64,000 nt of DNA from Aporrectodea caliginosa (GCA_020284085.1 JACEVL010000110.1:772501-836500), one strand, 5' to 3'; numbered from the stretch's first letter, positions 9,401-20,357 are shown. Notes: a model not told the origin generated them from the sequence alone. Numbers and translations are program-made.

Positions 9401-9928
9401 GATTGATTGATCGATTGCCTTCCAAGAGTAAGGAAAATTCTACAGGTTCAGAATGTGCCTTCTCTTCGTAGAAGATACATTTTTGTCACTATTGAAACAT
9501 CTGCAGGTGCGTTTTCTCCACATATTCCGGTATTGCCAACAAGTTTTTCCACTATTATCACCTAGAGTCTATTCACTCTATTGGTACCTTTTGCTCTTAT
9601 CCATACATAGATCCTTTCCTCACTGCACGGTTTTCCCATTAAAGTTATTTTTCCAGTGCATTTCGATCCTTTAACAGCTAACCGAAGTTAGCACATTAAC
9701 TGACAGTTTTCGATAATTAAATGTAATTGTTTGTCTTATGCCATTGTTCTGATATTCGTGCTTTGGTTGTAAATTTAGACTGGTCACTACATGACCGTAT
9801 CTTGTGGTGGACTGGTCAGTCTTAGCGTCATCGCCAGCATCATCATCCTTCTCGGTCTATTGGCCGCAACGGTCACAGTTCGAGATGGAAAGGTCATGCC
9901 AATCATGGAGGACGCGTCATTCTACTGA
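6236..9928 (+). CDS. CD36 / scavenger receptor class B family gene, 3' part (three exons)
   Basis: Three exons at 6236-6402, 7957-8160 and 9779-9928 (join, all junctions phase 0 between them). They read through as the C-terminal part of a CD36-type ectodomain followed by the second membrane segment. Visible family marks: SLPHYLHGN (family S/LPHF/YL-x-A/G-D/N), [10 protein letters not shown] (family Y-x-D-x-x-P-x-T-G), then LRPMPVFW (family PVxW) and HFYST before the membrane. The last exon holds a hydrophobic run beginning [20 protein letters not shown], a short tail [15 protein letters not shown] and a TGA stop. CD36 proteins are two-pass plasma or lysosomal membrane receptors and lipid transporters; N-glycosylation sequons NAS and NMT are present. 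The 5' half of the gene is not visible; it should lie before 6236, possibly beyond the window, with the LINE and repeats sitting in an intron. Subfamily (SCARB1, SCARB2, CD36) is undecided. The tail lacks an obvious DExxxLI lysosomal signal. Confidence 0.7.
6404..6690. repeat. TGTC/TGTG-rich simple repeat in CD36-like intron
   Basis: Degenerate TGTCTGTG/TATG tetranucleotides. All three + frames stay open through it (Cys/Val/Ser/Leu rich), which is a repeat effect. From 6691 to 7290 the intron is unique and I see no exon. Confidence 0.85.
7290..7915. repeat. CTTC / CATC-rich simple repeats in CD36-like intron
   Basis: Long pyrimidine-rich TTCC blocks (about 7460-7660) flanked by degenerate CATC/CATT blocks up to about 7915, ending 40 bases before the next exon. 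Confidence 0.85.
7957..8160 (+). CDS. CD36-like exon B
   Basis: Acceptor CTGCGTTACAG before 7957, donor ACG|GTGGGA after 8160, both at codon boundaries. It encodes RDFEPMTGV... through [11 protein letters not shown] and MEHFYST. A tempting donor CAG|GTGAGC at 8010/8011 is probably not used, because the residues after it still match the family. The open frame continues to 8217 but loses resemblance after 8160. Confidence 0.65.
8280..8840. repeat. 550-bp GGA/GAA polypurine tract in CD36-like intron
   Basis: Almost pure purine on the + strand, built from GAGGAG, GAAG and GATG words. It is the kind of mirror-repeat polypurine DNA able to form triplex or G-rich structures. No exon is seen between 8161 and 9778. 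Confidence 0.9.
9049..9420 (+). mobile_element. L2-like LINE 3' end with TTGA/TTCA tail
   Basis: GAGTAGGAATCTTGAAGG then GCGCTATAGAAATTC, the conserved 3' end seen in many copies in this window. It is followed by a long array of TTGA and TTCA tetranucleotides (9100-9415), the expanded terminal repeat of the LINE. Confidence 0.6.
9779..9928 (+). CDS. CD36-like terminal exon (membrane segment and tail)
   Basis: Acceptor GTAAATTTAG before 9779, phase 0 start (ACT), TGA stop at 9926-9928. Encodes [11 protein letters not shown], a strongly hydrophobic stretch of about 22 residues and a 15-residue cytoplasmic tail. It matches the place and phase expected for the C-terminal membrane segment after exon B. 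Confidence 0.65.
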   Translation, partial: TGHYMTVSCGGLVSLSVIASIIILLGLLAATVTVRDGKVMPIMEDASFY

Positions 9929-9934
9929 TATCAA

Positions 9935-10225
9935 GCGAAAGCCTTCCTCACGTGATACGCCTGCGAGACACTGTCTCCGCCAATCAGGCTTCGGGTAAAT
10001 AGGTCACCGAAAGCCTTACGCCCAAGAAACCTTTGTCATGTGATAAGTTGCGTCACGTGATGATACTCCGTCTCCGCCAATGAAGTGGTGCTTAATTAGG
10101 TCACCGAAAAGCTCACGCCCAATTAAAAGGTCGCCTTTCGTCATGTGATAAGTCTTTGCCACGTGATAATTCTGATCCGCCAATAACGTGGCGTGTAAGT
10201 AGGTCAACGAAGAGCTTGTATCGCA
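9935..10225. promoter_or_regulatory. Three tandem units with E-box, CCAAT and AGGTCA motifs
   Basis: Units at 9935-10009, 10010-10106 and 10107-10209, with a fourth beginning at 10210. Each carries a CACGTGAT E-box, TCCGCCAAT (CCAAT/NF-Y type; the first, CCGCCAATCAGG, is a full consensus) and AGGTCA near its end. Units 2 and 3 also carry TCATGTGATAAG (an M-box-like site). The repeat begins seven bases after the CD36-like stop codon, so it is in or next to that 3' UTR. Whether it is a promoter or enhancer, or just a minisatellite, is unknown. Confidence 0.45.
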
Positions 10226-10427
10226 AACGATCAAATATTTAAAACCCGTACAACGCTATGTCGTATGTACGGTATGTAGTAGGACTGTATTGGCTATCGA
10301 AGTTTTCGGCAAAAAATTAGTTAGGCCTATAGGTCTAATACACGTATAATAGAACAATTAGGCTATTATTATTAGGCTGATTGTTAAGAGATTCGAAACT
10401 CGTGACAGAACGTTCCGTAGGCCTACA

Positions 10428-10545
10428 CAGAGACCTTAAATGGCGTGACACCAACTCAAAATGGCTGCGGCGGAAGTGAAGGATCTCGAGCATCCCATCA
10501 ATTCATCGAGGAGTATAGGGTCTAGGACGTATACGGTCGTTATAT
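10428..10545 (+). repeat. Dispersed repeat (ACCTTAAATGGCGTG family)
   Basis: Shares GAGACCTTAAATGGCGTG, CACCAA, AAGGATCTC, ATCAATTCATCGA and ATACGGTCG in the same order with 48590-48700. Probably the 3' portion of a LINE or SINE. Confidence 0.55.
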
Positions 10546-10713
10546 ATGTAGACAAACGTTTAAATTTGCATTTACTTTAGACTTATAGCCTATATATATA
10601 GGCCTACGTATATGTGAATATAGATAGTATTTTCGAATTATACAGCGCCCAAAAAACCTAGAGTAGGCCTATGTCGCGGGAACCAGCTTATTCACAGGCA
10701 TTGACTATATCCT

Positions 10714-10908
10714 CAGTGGCATAACGAAGGGGGCAGAGGGAGGCAGCCGCCCTCGGGCGCAGCACCAGAGAGGGGCACAATTAGCGTTCAGTGGTACACG
10801 TAGGCTACAGTACTATGACAAGAACGATTAAAACTCAACAAGAAAATTAAAACGGGGCGCAGTCATCAACCCTTGCCTCTGGTTCTGAAACCCTTCGTTA
10901 CGCCACTG
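10714..10908. mobile_element. hAT-like MITE (195 bp)
   Basis: Terminal inverted repeats CAGTGGCATAACGAAGGG and CCCTTCGTTACGCCACTG at the two ends. CAGTG...CACTG termini are typical of hAT elements. The flanking 8-mers do not match, so the target duplication has decayed or the borders are shifted. No ORF. Confidence 0.6.
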
Positions 10909-11304
10909 ACCAGCCTAAGAGTCCAAAGAAAATCGACAGGATGGTTAGGTCAGAACCGTTTCCAGGTCAAGATCGAAGGGTCAGGCAGGCAGACAGTCAG
11001 ACGGCTACAGTGCATGGAAAGTAGCCTACTTGAATTGGAATAGCGTAGAATATCTCGCCTTTCATGAGCCTCTCAAAGGCAGTAGACGCTATGTAGCGCC
11101 AATGTGTAGGTATGCAAATGCATCTCTATATCCGTTCATCAGCTGATCAGAGGGCCTTTGATGATGCTCAGTTGAGGAGACTGATTGATTTAAACGAACT
11201 GGTTCTACCTGTACGCCATCGGTGTAATTGCACACTTCCACCTGAATCTCGTTAACACCGGCGCGCAGTGACACACGCACACATACAGACCTACATACGA
11301 CACA

Positions 11305-11467
<163 letters not shown>

Positions 11468-12585
11468 TAGGCCTCTCTATATATGTGCAATTTTGTGTGC
11501 ATGCACGATATGAATGAGCGTTTTGAGTGCATTATGTATACAAGCCGGTGTGTCTACGTCATACATCTATTCCAGAAGTTATTCATCTGCAGAATTGAAA
11601 GCAGCCTGTGATTAAACATTTGTGATTAGATATTTTCCTCTCGTTCCCCCTTAACTGTGTTTGCTTCAAATGGTCGTCAGGAGCTCGTTAGAGATATAAT
11701 TTTATAGACTAAATGTTTGTATACATGTCTATTGCTTATGCATATAAATATTATGTATTTATATACAAATAAAGGCTGCATTATATCTTGTATTTCCTCT
11801 ACAACAGCAGCTTGATTAATACTACTTTTTCATTATTTTATTAATTGCCAGTTTGATAATGCAGGTGTTGGCGTGACAACCCTGCATGATTTATAATAAA
11901 CAAAAAATATATAATTATATATAATGATAAAAATTAAAACAAATTAGATTTTCACGTGGACACCAATAATTATGCTGACAAATATTAAAAACCGGAATTT
12001 AATGTTCGAGTGATTTGGAGGGGTGTGCAATAACTATATAAAGAGCAGACTTTCTCACAGCAATATTGTATAGGCTTAACTTAAATTGGCACCATGGCCC
12101 AATGCTAATGTACCAGATTTGTCAACCTTGTGCCCATAAGTTGAATTCTGCTGGGTTCTAGAAAACTGACCGTTCAATCTCAAGTCATCTGATCGCCAAC
12201 TGTAGACCTACATGACAGGTCTTCAATTCTAGGTATTGCTATTGCATGCGTAGCACAACTCAAACATCGTAGCCTAATAGAGATGAGGAGGTTTCTGCAG
12301 GCAAGTGGAACAGCCTGCAGGAGGATCTAGGTTATGGTAGCCTACTGACAAAATCCCTCTCTATCCAGAGACTTTGGTTTAAGTAACATTAATTGTTCAC
12401 TTATATATAGTGCACCTGTGCTTGTCAAGATATAGGCCTACTACTGACTTGAATACACAAAACACTGTCATATAGGAAAGATAGGCCTATATTCATTCAT
12501 TTAGAGCACAAAGGCAAAAACCTCGTGTTGTAAGTATAGGCAGCTGGTTTCAGAACTTGTCCCAGCACCGTATATTTGACAGAGT

Positions 12586-12591
12586 TTTATT
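12586..12591 (-). terminator. Candidate poly(A) signal of the BTB-BACK-PHR gene
   Basis: AATAAA on the - strand about 980 bases downstream of the stop codon. The intervening 12592-13567 would be the 3' UTR; it contains short direct repeats of GTCCCAGTAGTTTTAGGATT (12960-13100). Confidence 0.4.
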
Positions 12592-13567
12592 CAGAAATGT
12601 TATTTTTAAATACAGAGCACACAAGAAAAGATGGAGTCCAGCATCCATCCAGACAAGTCCCCAAAGGCAATAGGGTCTAAAGTCTAAACATATTGCGCCG
12701 TTGTAAGGCCAACCAATAATTGTATCTCTTCTCCCGCGTAATACAGGTACTATAGCAGGTGTTACCTCTGTAACTGGATAAATAGAAAACATAAATGCTA
12801 CATTACTATGTCAGTGAATCAATCGAAGATGAATTGACCAACTGAATTTGGCCATGCAGCAGTACAGGTCATCTCCGATGACGACCACATCTCTAAATTC
12901 CTCTGTAAATGTCTTTGTATTGTGACAACTACTCCCAGTGCATATTTAAACTGTATAACTACTGGGACAAATGTCCCAGGAGTCTTAGGATTTGTCCCAG
13001 TAGTTTTAGGATTTGTCCAAGTAGTTTTGGTGATTTGTTCGAAGTGATACTCTACTTTCCAATAACATTTAAAGTAGAATAGTACAATGTCCCAGTAGTC
13101 CAAACCCGTTAAAATATGTACTGACTACTCCACAGAAGTTCCAGATTAAAGCAAAAAGATACTAGTTTAAAATTAGTGAACAAACATGCATTTCAAAGTT
13201 AATTAATTCAACAAGAGCTGCTACTGTAAGACATTAAAAAACTTGCATCTAGAAATAAATTCTTTAACAAATTATCGAAATGTCACTCGATTATGACAAT
13301 GGCTCCATAAAAGTTCTAACCCATCACTATCAGTCACTATGAAATTACAAGTCACTTGAAATAACTTGCATGACAAGTTAAAGAAATATCACTCAATCAT
13401 GACAATGGCTATTATGTTAATGTCCTGAGGTGTCACTATAAGACATTATGAAATTTAAGTCTTTTGAAAGAAACCAGATTTATAAATTACCCAAATGTTC
13501 GATTATGAAAAAGTCCTGAGCTGTTGCTGTCATGAAACTTAATTCTCTTAAAATAAACTGAACTGAT

Positions 13568-14594
13568 TTAGAAAAGACAGAAATACAGTCGTGGAATTTG
13601 GCCGTGAATCTCGGTTGTATATCGCGATTCTGAGTGCTTGTAAAACCTAAATGTGACTGTTTCTTTGGTGCATACCGCTTGACAAGAATAACCATGATAG
13701 CCGATACGATTGTAAGCAAAAGCCTTTACTGAATAAATGACTCCAGCTGGAATGACTATTGGTTCGTCCAACAAAATTTTAAATGGAGTTGAATCTCCAG
13801 TAAATGGAACTTTAACTGACTTCTGGAACATCGAATTGGTAGATTGCAAAATTTCCACATCAACATCATATCCTCTTTCATAGTATCCCGTGTACACACC
13901 AATGCCTGTTAGCAGAACGTCTTGATCAGTAGTGAAAGTTATTGCATCAACATTTAACGTCGAAAGCCATTGCCCAGTTGCATACTCCACTGTTCGATCG
14001 ATCCATACTTCATCGACGATTCTCTTCACAGTCGAAAACTTCAGTTGACTGTCTTTCTTCTTATTCACTAAGAAGTAGTAGACCGATGCTTTCTCCTCCG
14101 CTGTCAGCAATTTACTCTCAGAACTAATTTCACCAAATTCCATTAGTTTCATCAGGGGAAAGCGGATCTTGTACAGTAGGTCACCAAGTGCCTCTCTGAT
14201 CTGCAGGTCGGTCGGATCTTCTCCGGGTGTGGCACTCTGAAGTTGGAGTTTGGCCCAATTAACGGCGGTTTCATACATGACCGACTCTTTTACTGGAATA
14301 GTATCCGCCTCAAGTATAGCTTCCATTACCAGTCGAGATGCAGACAAGATCTCTGCTCCAGTGAGAACGGCTTTTGCGTTCACGGAAATCAGTTGAAGAC
14401 ATGCGCTCTGTAGTTGCTGTTCATCTAAATGCAAACTCTGATCCAGACAGTGGATAACGTTGTTTATATCAAGATTCTCCAAGAGACATCTGCAACATTC
14501 TCCGACTAGCTTGGACAGCATATACTTCTTAGCGGCGTACAACAAATACGCAGCTGATTTAGGAGACACTGATGCGCTTTCGCCATACATGTAG
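13568..14594 (-). CDS. BTB-BACK-PHR exon 2 (BACK and PHR)
   Basis: Acceptor CTTCTGTTTGCAG|CTACATG; the first C completes an AAC codon with the AA left by exon 1. The frame stays open to the stop at 13570-13568. Confidence 0.85.
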
Positions 14595-15479
14595 CTGCAA
14601 ACAGAAGTTTATAATAAAAAAAGGTTATTCATTTTAAAGAACTGGTCAGGAGTTATTAAATCGGCTTAACAGTTTATTTAGAAATAATGCCATTAAGTAA
14701 TGTTTTTTTAAACACGCTAAAGAGCACCAAAAAACTGAAATTACCTGGTTGATATAAATTTGTAGAGTTATTTGTTCTGTTTCAATAACAATTGCTTAGT
14801 TAAGAAAATTGCAGATTATGATATGACCTGAATTTTTACAGCCGATGGGCTTCAGTGTTATTAAAAGTTCATAAAACAAATTTGCTCATGAGTTTGTCCT
14901 AACGCAGACTGTCACCTTCAACTGGGTCTGGAGCGGGCCAGCATTATCATACCATACACTGGCGGCCAGCTTTACCCCAAGGTATACAGAAAAAAATGCA
15001 GGTGTAGGGAACTGCAGTATTAGCTACCAAAGTACCAATTATCATTTTAAGGAGATCTTAAGGCTGCTATGGCCATTGACCTTGCCACACTCCTTTTTTG
15101 AGGCTTAGGGACTAATACCAGATTACAGGCCTGTATAATGGCAGAGTTAATTAGAAAACTGCAGCACAGATTATGCAGTTCAGGATCCATCATTAACTTA
15201 CTTCAAGAGCTCTTTGAAGATATCAGGGTCAATGTCTTCAACGCGGACCTTCGCCTCAGGGCCACTCCTGCACTCCGTCATTCCACTGGAGAACATTCCC
15301 TCAAAGACTTCACTGCGTGACATCAAAACGCACTTATGCGCACGGAATGTGACAGTGTCACCATCTGGTGGTCCAACTACGAAACAGACGTCCGTTGCGA
15401 TTTCGTTGTCTAACATGTATCGCATTCCCTCGGCCAGTGTTCTCTCCGGTTGCAATCCATTGTTATGTCGTGTTGTCAT
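13568..15479 (-). CDS. BTB-BACK-PHR domain protein (BTBD1/2/3/6 family)
   Basis: Two coding exons, 15479-15202 and 14594-13568, joined in phase 2 to give about 434 residues, slightly shorter than vertebrate BTBD proteins. Start ATG at 15479 lies four bases after an acceptor (TTGTTCTTACAG), so a 5' UTR exon lies upstream. Residues about 10-100 form the BTB fold (TDVCFVVG, FRAHKCVLMSRSEVFEGMF, DIDPDIFKELL). The BACK region follows (YMYGESASVSPKSAAYLLYAAKKYM split by the intron; later IRFPLMKLMEFGEI). A C-terminal PHR domain ends in GQIPRLYF, matching the GQIPxxxF end of the family. Such proteins serve as substrate adaptors for Cullin-3 ubiquitin ligases in the cytoplasm. Which human BTBD it is closest to cannot be settled by eye; invertebrates often have lineage-specific expansions. 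Confidence 0.85.
15202..15479 (-). CDS. BTB-BACK-PHR exon 1 (BTB domain)
   Basis: Starts ATGACAACACG and ends CTCTTGAA|GTAAGT, leaving two bases over (phase 2). The open frame can be read further upstream to 15494 but that part is intron. From 15483 to 16540 no further exon is obvious. Confidence 0.8.
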
Positions 15480-17217
15480 GATCTGTAAGAACAAAAGAAT
15501 ATGTAGAAATAGTCTTTACTAGCACACTTCTTGGGAAATATTAATTATTAGTAATTTATTACGCAGACCCTGCAGAATAAAAGCAGTAGTACACGATATA
15601 TAGGCCTACTTCTCTCCATTAATTTTGCAACTTGTACAGTTTTACTTTCAAGTCAACTTTTCTTACCACTGGATTTTGCCCTTCGATTTTCAGTTGGACC
15701 TATAAGAGCTCAACTGGGTGCCTGTAAATAAACTGGTTCTGTTAGCTGGGTGCCTGTAAATAAACTGGTTCTGTTTGTTTGTTTGTCTTGAATGAATAAC
15801 CTCGGACTTCTTATAAATTATAATGAACACAAAACCTGCGTTAAAAAAATTAACATGTATAGTATAAGATGATGAACTGGAAAGTATGTTTGTCTAATGA
15901 CTACTTGTATTAGGTGACCCTGTTAGCGGAACCTTTGGTTCTTTTGGGTTTACCCATTGTCACTGATTGTACAAGACTGTCTACCTTTATGTTTGAAATG
16001 TTATGGTGAACAATAAAAGTATATTGATTGATTATTGATTGAAACTGCACATGGGTAAAACTGCCAACAGAAGAATTAAGCTTACGCATACTTATTTTTG
16101 TCTAAATTTCGATCGGTGACAGAGAAAAATGTCCATGCAATGCTTCCCTATCGAATTACGTTTTTGACTCCTAAAGAATTCAGAGCTTACGATCACGCAG
16201 CGTTGTGTGAAGTATTTAAATGCGCTATTATAGTACGCTAAGTTTCTTGACACATAGGCTACAAATAAGTTACACACAATTCTCGTGTCAATGTTATATA
16301 ATTCGGTTTTTCGCGTTAATAAAACTGCAAAATTACAAGAACATACGTGATCGTTGTGTATACACTCTTTGCATGGATTCTATGGTAGATATTAAATTGA
16401 CGTCTTGTTTTTATTTAAAAATTGAAACTTTTATAAATCTCATGTTGGAATCCTTCTTAACTGCCCGTCGTAACAATCAGCGTCTATGGCTACGATGGGA
16501 AACCCAATGAGATATTATTATCATCGCTAGAGCCCGTATGACGTATATTCCCTTCGCTAATTTTTGAAGCCACAACCATAGATATAATAACACCTTATCG
16601 AGAGCTCCGCAGTTAATTTAAATTGAAATGACGCGTTTTGATTGGTTGAAATTCATGGACGCAGTCAAGCTTAAGCGAGACTGTTTAATTTCTTTTCGAA
16701 GCTTACGCCTTGCAAAAAGTACAACAGACACAAAATAACAACTTATCGATTAAATAATATTCCAGCGGCCTCGTTTTCGGGCTTTAATAAGTTGCCGCAT
16801 CCACACACTACACAATTTAACTTTCGATCGGGTCGCCATTTTGAGCGGGCTCGGGGTCAAGGCCGTTATGGTTACACGTTAGCGGGCTCGGGGTCACAGC
16901 CTCAAAAAAGATGGCGGATGCGGGCTCTAGTGATATATTTATATATTATACATCTCTATGGTATATTCCCTTGGCTAATTTTTGAAGCCACAACCATAGA
17001 TATAATAACACCTTATCGAGATCTCCGCAGTTAATTTAAATTGAAATGACGCGTTTTGATTGGTTGAAATTCATGGACGCAGTCAAGCTTAAGCGAGACT
17101 GTTTAATTTCTTTTCAAAGCTTACGACTTGCAACAAGTACAACACACAAAATAACAATAATTATTTATCGATTAAATAATATTCCAGCGGCCTCGTTTTC
17201 GGGCTTTAATAAGTTGC

Positions 17218-17984
17218 TCACATAACTGTGTTCTTTCTAGATTTGATTCCCTCACCAGGCGTGGTTTCCTGGCTAGGATGTTGTACAGCCAGTGTGATTC
17301 TCCTTACAGATTTTATTTTAGTTATAGTTATAGTTATAATTTTTTTTAGTTATAGTTATAGTTATAGTTAGTATTATTTTTTTAGTTATAGTTATAGTTA
17401 TAGTTAATGGATATTTATTTTAGTTAATTTTCGTTACTACTTAGTTACAATAATTAAGGCTATAAGCAAAATTGTGCGTATTAACACGATGTTTCACAAC
17501 TTGCTCAGAGCTTTAAAAGCCTTTGAAGCATTGGTTCATTCAGCTTCATAAATACACGAGTTTCCAAAGTAACTGAGAAATTGCATTTTTGAAGTCACAA
17601 TCATAGATATAAAAAAATCGCACATTTTTCGTTCTCATTTATGTCGAATCGTCCATATTGCACTTCCTATTTTTATTTTTTGTATTAACGAAAATAAAGA
17701 TGAATTTTCGTTATTGTTATTTTCGTTATAGTTATAGTTATAGTTAATGATATTTTTAGTTATAGTTATAGTTATCGTTAACGAAATCATTTTATTTTCG
17801 TTAACGAACATTTTCGTTATCGTTATCGTTAACGAGAATCACACTGTGTACAGCTAAGCCATATAGTGTTTTTTTAATTTACTATTTACTAACTTTTTCG
17901 CTACTATTTGATAACTTTGTATGTACAGCGCCGTGCATTTGCCAGCGTTTAATAAAGAACACACTTACTTACTTACTTACTTTA
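17218..17984 (+). mobile_element. SINE-like insertion interrupted by a hAT-like element
   Basis: With the inner element removed, the piece starts near a B-box-like GATTTGATTCCCTCACC and ends TGTACAGCGCCGTGCATTTG...AATAAAGAAC followed by (TTAC)n. The same tail is seen at 55672-55712 behind a clear tRNA-like head, which supports SINE identity. Confidence 0.55.
17290..17846. mobile_element. hAT-like non-autonomous element (557 bp) with GTTATA arrays
   Basis: Perfect 13-bp terminal inverted repeats CAGTGTGATTCTC / GAGAATCACACTG, flanked by a perfect 8-bp target duplication TGTACAGC (17282-17289 and 17847-17854). Both are hallmarks of hAT transposons. The interior is largely repeats of GTTATA, GTTATC and GTTAACG on one strand, with no transposase ORF. 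Confidence 0.85.
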
Positions 17985-18125
17985 AATCCACACACTACAC
18001 AATTTAACTTTCGATCGTGTCGCCATTTTGTATACCTCAAGGGTCAAGGCCTTTTGAATCGGCGGCCTAAAAAAAGGCCGATCATCCCTCTAGTGATATA
18101 TATTTATATATTATACATCTCTATG

Positions 18126-20357
18126 GGAAAACCCAGGAAAAAAGTCAGTGACTACTAAATTTAGATGGCTCGTTTATATTATTTTTTCTATAGCAGTCAC
18201 TGCATTTGTAAGTAAGTAGGGTCTTGTGCTCAAAGCCAACGAGAGCACGGCAATGGACTATCGCGCACTCCAACTACAGCAGCGCCACCTACTGAAAGGA
18301 AATTAGTCTAATTTATTATGACCTTGGTAACGCATAGGATAGCAGCGCCACCTACCGAAACGAAATTAGATTCATAGAGTAACAAAAAAGTTCACTACAT
18401 GACATTTTCTGTTCTACTATAATACTATTAGGTTCCGTCACTGTAAAGGCTGAAACCATTGGATTAGACGATCTATTGAAGGACGATTCATACAGTGAAC
18501 TTCAGATCGAATCGAAGTGAATTTGAAATGTTCCCGTCGAATAACTTTGATCTGCATAGTTCGACGATTGTCGGTGAAGTTGAAGTCAACCGAAAGATTA
18601 CGCAATTAATTTTTCAACTCGGATGGACGTTCGATCAAGGCTTAGAAAGGATGGCCTGTGCGACATTGAGTAGCCTACACCCTTTGGACGAGACCACACA
18701 AAATCTGATGCAACCACGAGAAGGTATATAGTAGGGCCTAAGCATAATAATTGTAATTTTAATCTGATGCTGGCTTAAATAGTGTTTCCGGTGTATAAGA
18801 TTGATTAAACATTGCACAGGTTTAATTGAGTGCTGTTTGAGTGTAAATTTGTAGGTTTTGTTGTTGGCCGTCAGATATTATAAACCGAGAACAGTGTCGT
18901 TCAGAATTGTGTTAATGAACACAAGTGACAATGTGGATGCTTGAATAGGATTCATTTATGGATGTGATGGATAGGCCAGAGGTACTTTTATTCTAGCAAT
19001 CATATTATATTATGCTCGAATACTTTACATTACATCGACAGTATTCTTCGACACGCACTATATATCTAGGAATGTAGGCCTAATGGCGTTTAAGCGAAAC
19101 AAAACAACGGCGCACACCTCTGTAGCACCGGTTTACCGGAAATTAAATATTACGGGATTTTTGTAAAAATAATGAAATTTAAAAGAATTTAAATTATTGT
19201 TTTAGTAGGATAAATGATCTAACACTGGCATAAACTGGTAATTTAGTTATCACAATAAGCTTCTTTTATTTTATAGAGAGCGAGACAGAGTAAGGACAGT
19301 TACTTTTTGTCTCTTTTGGGTTTCTGTGAAGGATAAATCTTCTGCGGCGGAAAATTCCGCCGCAGAAGTAACATTTTCGACACAATTATGCGGCAGAAGC
19401 GCGCGCATGCGCATTGTTCAAAATGCGGTACTTCCTATAAATTGGCGTCGTGAGGGTCGGTTAGGGACAGGTTTGGCCTCGTGAGTGTCGGTTAGGGTCA
19501 GGTTAAGCGCTGTGACGGTCGGTTAGGGTCAGTGTTAGGGTTAGAGTTGTTTTTAGATAAAATGTCCAAAAAAATTCCGCCGCAGAAGTAAATTTTCGCG
19601 GGTTGCGTGGCGGCATTTTCCGCCGCAGAAGCACCACGCTTCTGTGAAACATTCAACACTGGTCAGTAAACAATTATCTAAAGCTGTTATAAAGGGTGTG
19701 CATTGCGAATCCCCGAAACCCCAATCCCAGAAACTGAATTTCAGCCAGGTCCCAGAAATCTATTTCGAAATGAAGATAAATTTATTTGCCCAAAATATGC
19801 AATTTCAGAATATTTTCGGACCATAGTATTCACGAGATTGGAAGACTAGTCGGTACCGATCGGGTTTCGGGGACTGTTACCGAATGTCACAAAATTTTAT
19901 CAGCAGTTTAGATGGTGACGGTTCAGTAAAATCGAGAGTTTGCAGAAAGTATGTAGATTTTTCGTAGATGGTAATTGTAATAAAATGAAATGTTGTTAAC
20001 TTGGATCATACAAAAACGCTTCCGTGATTATCTTTCAGGTATAAGTTTTGATATTTTGTCGATTAAGGTGTATGATAATAGATATTTTGGTAAGATCAGT
20101 GCAAACTGATAGTATCGGGGCTGAAGGATTATGCAGTATCTTTGGGCATGCTGTGCGGACGCTGGACGGTACCAGGTTTTCTAATGACGACCCTAACCCT
20201 CACCCTAACCGACCCTCACGACGCCTAACCTGACCCTAACCAACACTCTCGACTCCAGTAAACTTACGCACTATTTCCTTCAGCCCCCGATTCTATAAGC
20301 TTGCCAAGATCAGCTCTACTGGGTTAGTCTCAGAGATGCTTTGCTGTTAAACTGTAG
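18126..20357. other. Spacer upstream of the ASPP start
   Basis: No certain exon. It holds a short duplication (AGCAGCGCCACCTAC at about 18277 and 18343), an inverted-repeat element (19339-19631, separate entry) and an inverted partial copy of its TTAGGG-rich interior at 20185-20255. A 78-residue frame at 18495-18731 ends close to a GTATAT donor and might be an upstream ASPP exon, but nothing else supports it. Confidence 0.5.
19339..19631. mobile_element. Inverted-repeat element with TTAGGG-rich interior
   Basis: Both ends carry CTTCTGCGGCGGAA (inverted). At the left end it is directly followed by its own inverse, making a 14-bp-arm palindrome with a 2-base centre (19339-19368). The motif TTCCGCCGCAGAAG recurs at 19575-19588 and 19618-19631. 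The interior has three degenerate units of about 31 bp around GTCGGTTAGGG. No clear target duplication and no ORF; MITE-like. Confidence 0.5.

Larger units (their letters stand above)
16543..18125. repeat. Duplicated A-B segment, second copy interrupted
   Basis: Block A occurs at 16543-16795 and 16961-17217, nearly identical. Block B occurs at 16798-16960 and 17985-18125. The order is A-B-A-insert-B, so a tandem duplication of about 418 bp has been split by the 17218-17984 insertion. B ends near GATATATTTATATATTATACATCTC. No coding potential. Confidence 0.75.

Noticed and set aside
18495..18731. 78-residue frame ending near a GTATAT donor, as an upstream ASPP exon
   Set aside because: No family match, and the ubiquitin-like start of ASPP is already complete at 20358; kept only as a remote 5' exon possibility.
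19440..20260. Internal telomere array
   Set aside because: Only scattered TTAGGG words inside about 31-bp units; no run of tandem TTAGGG.
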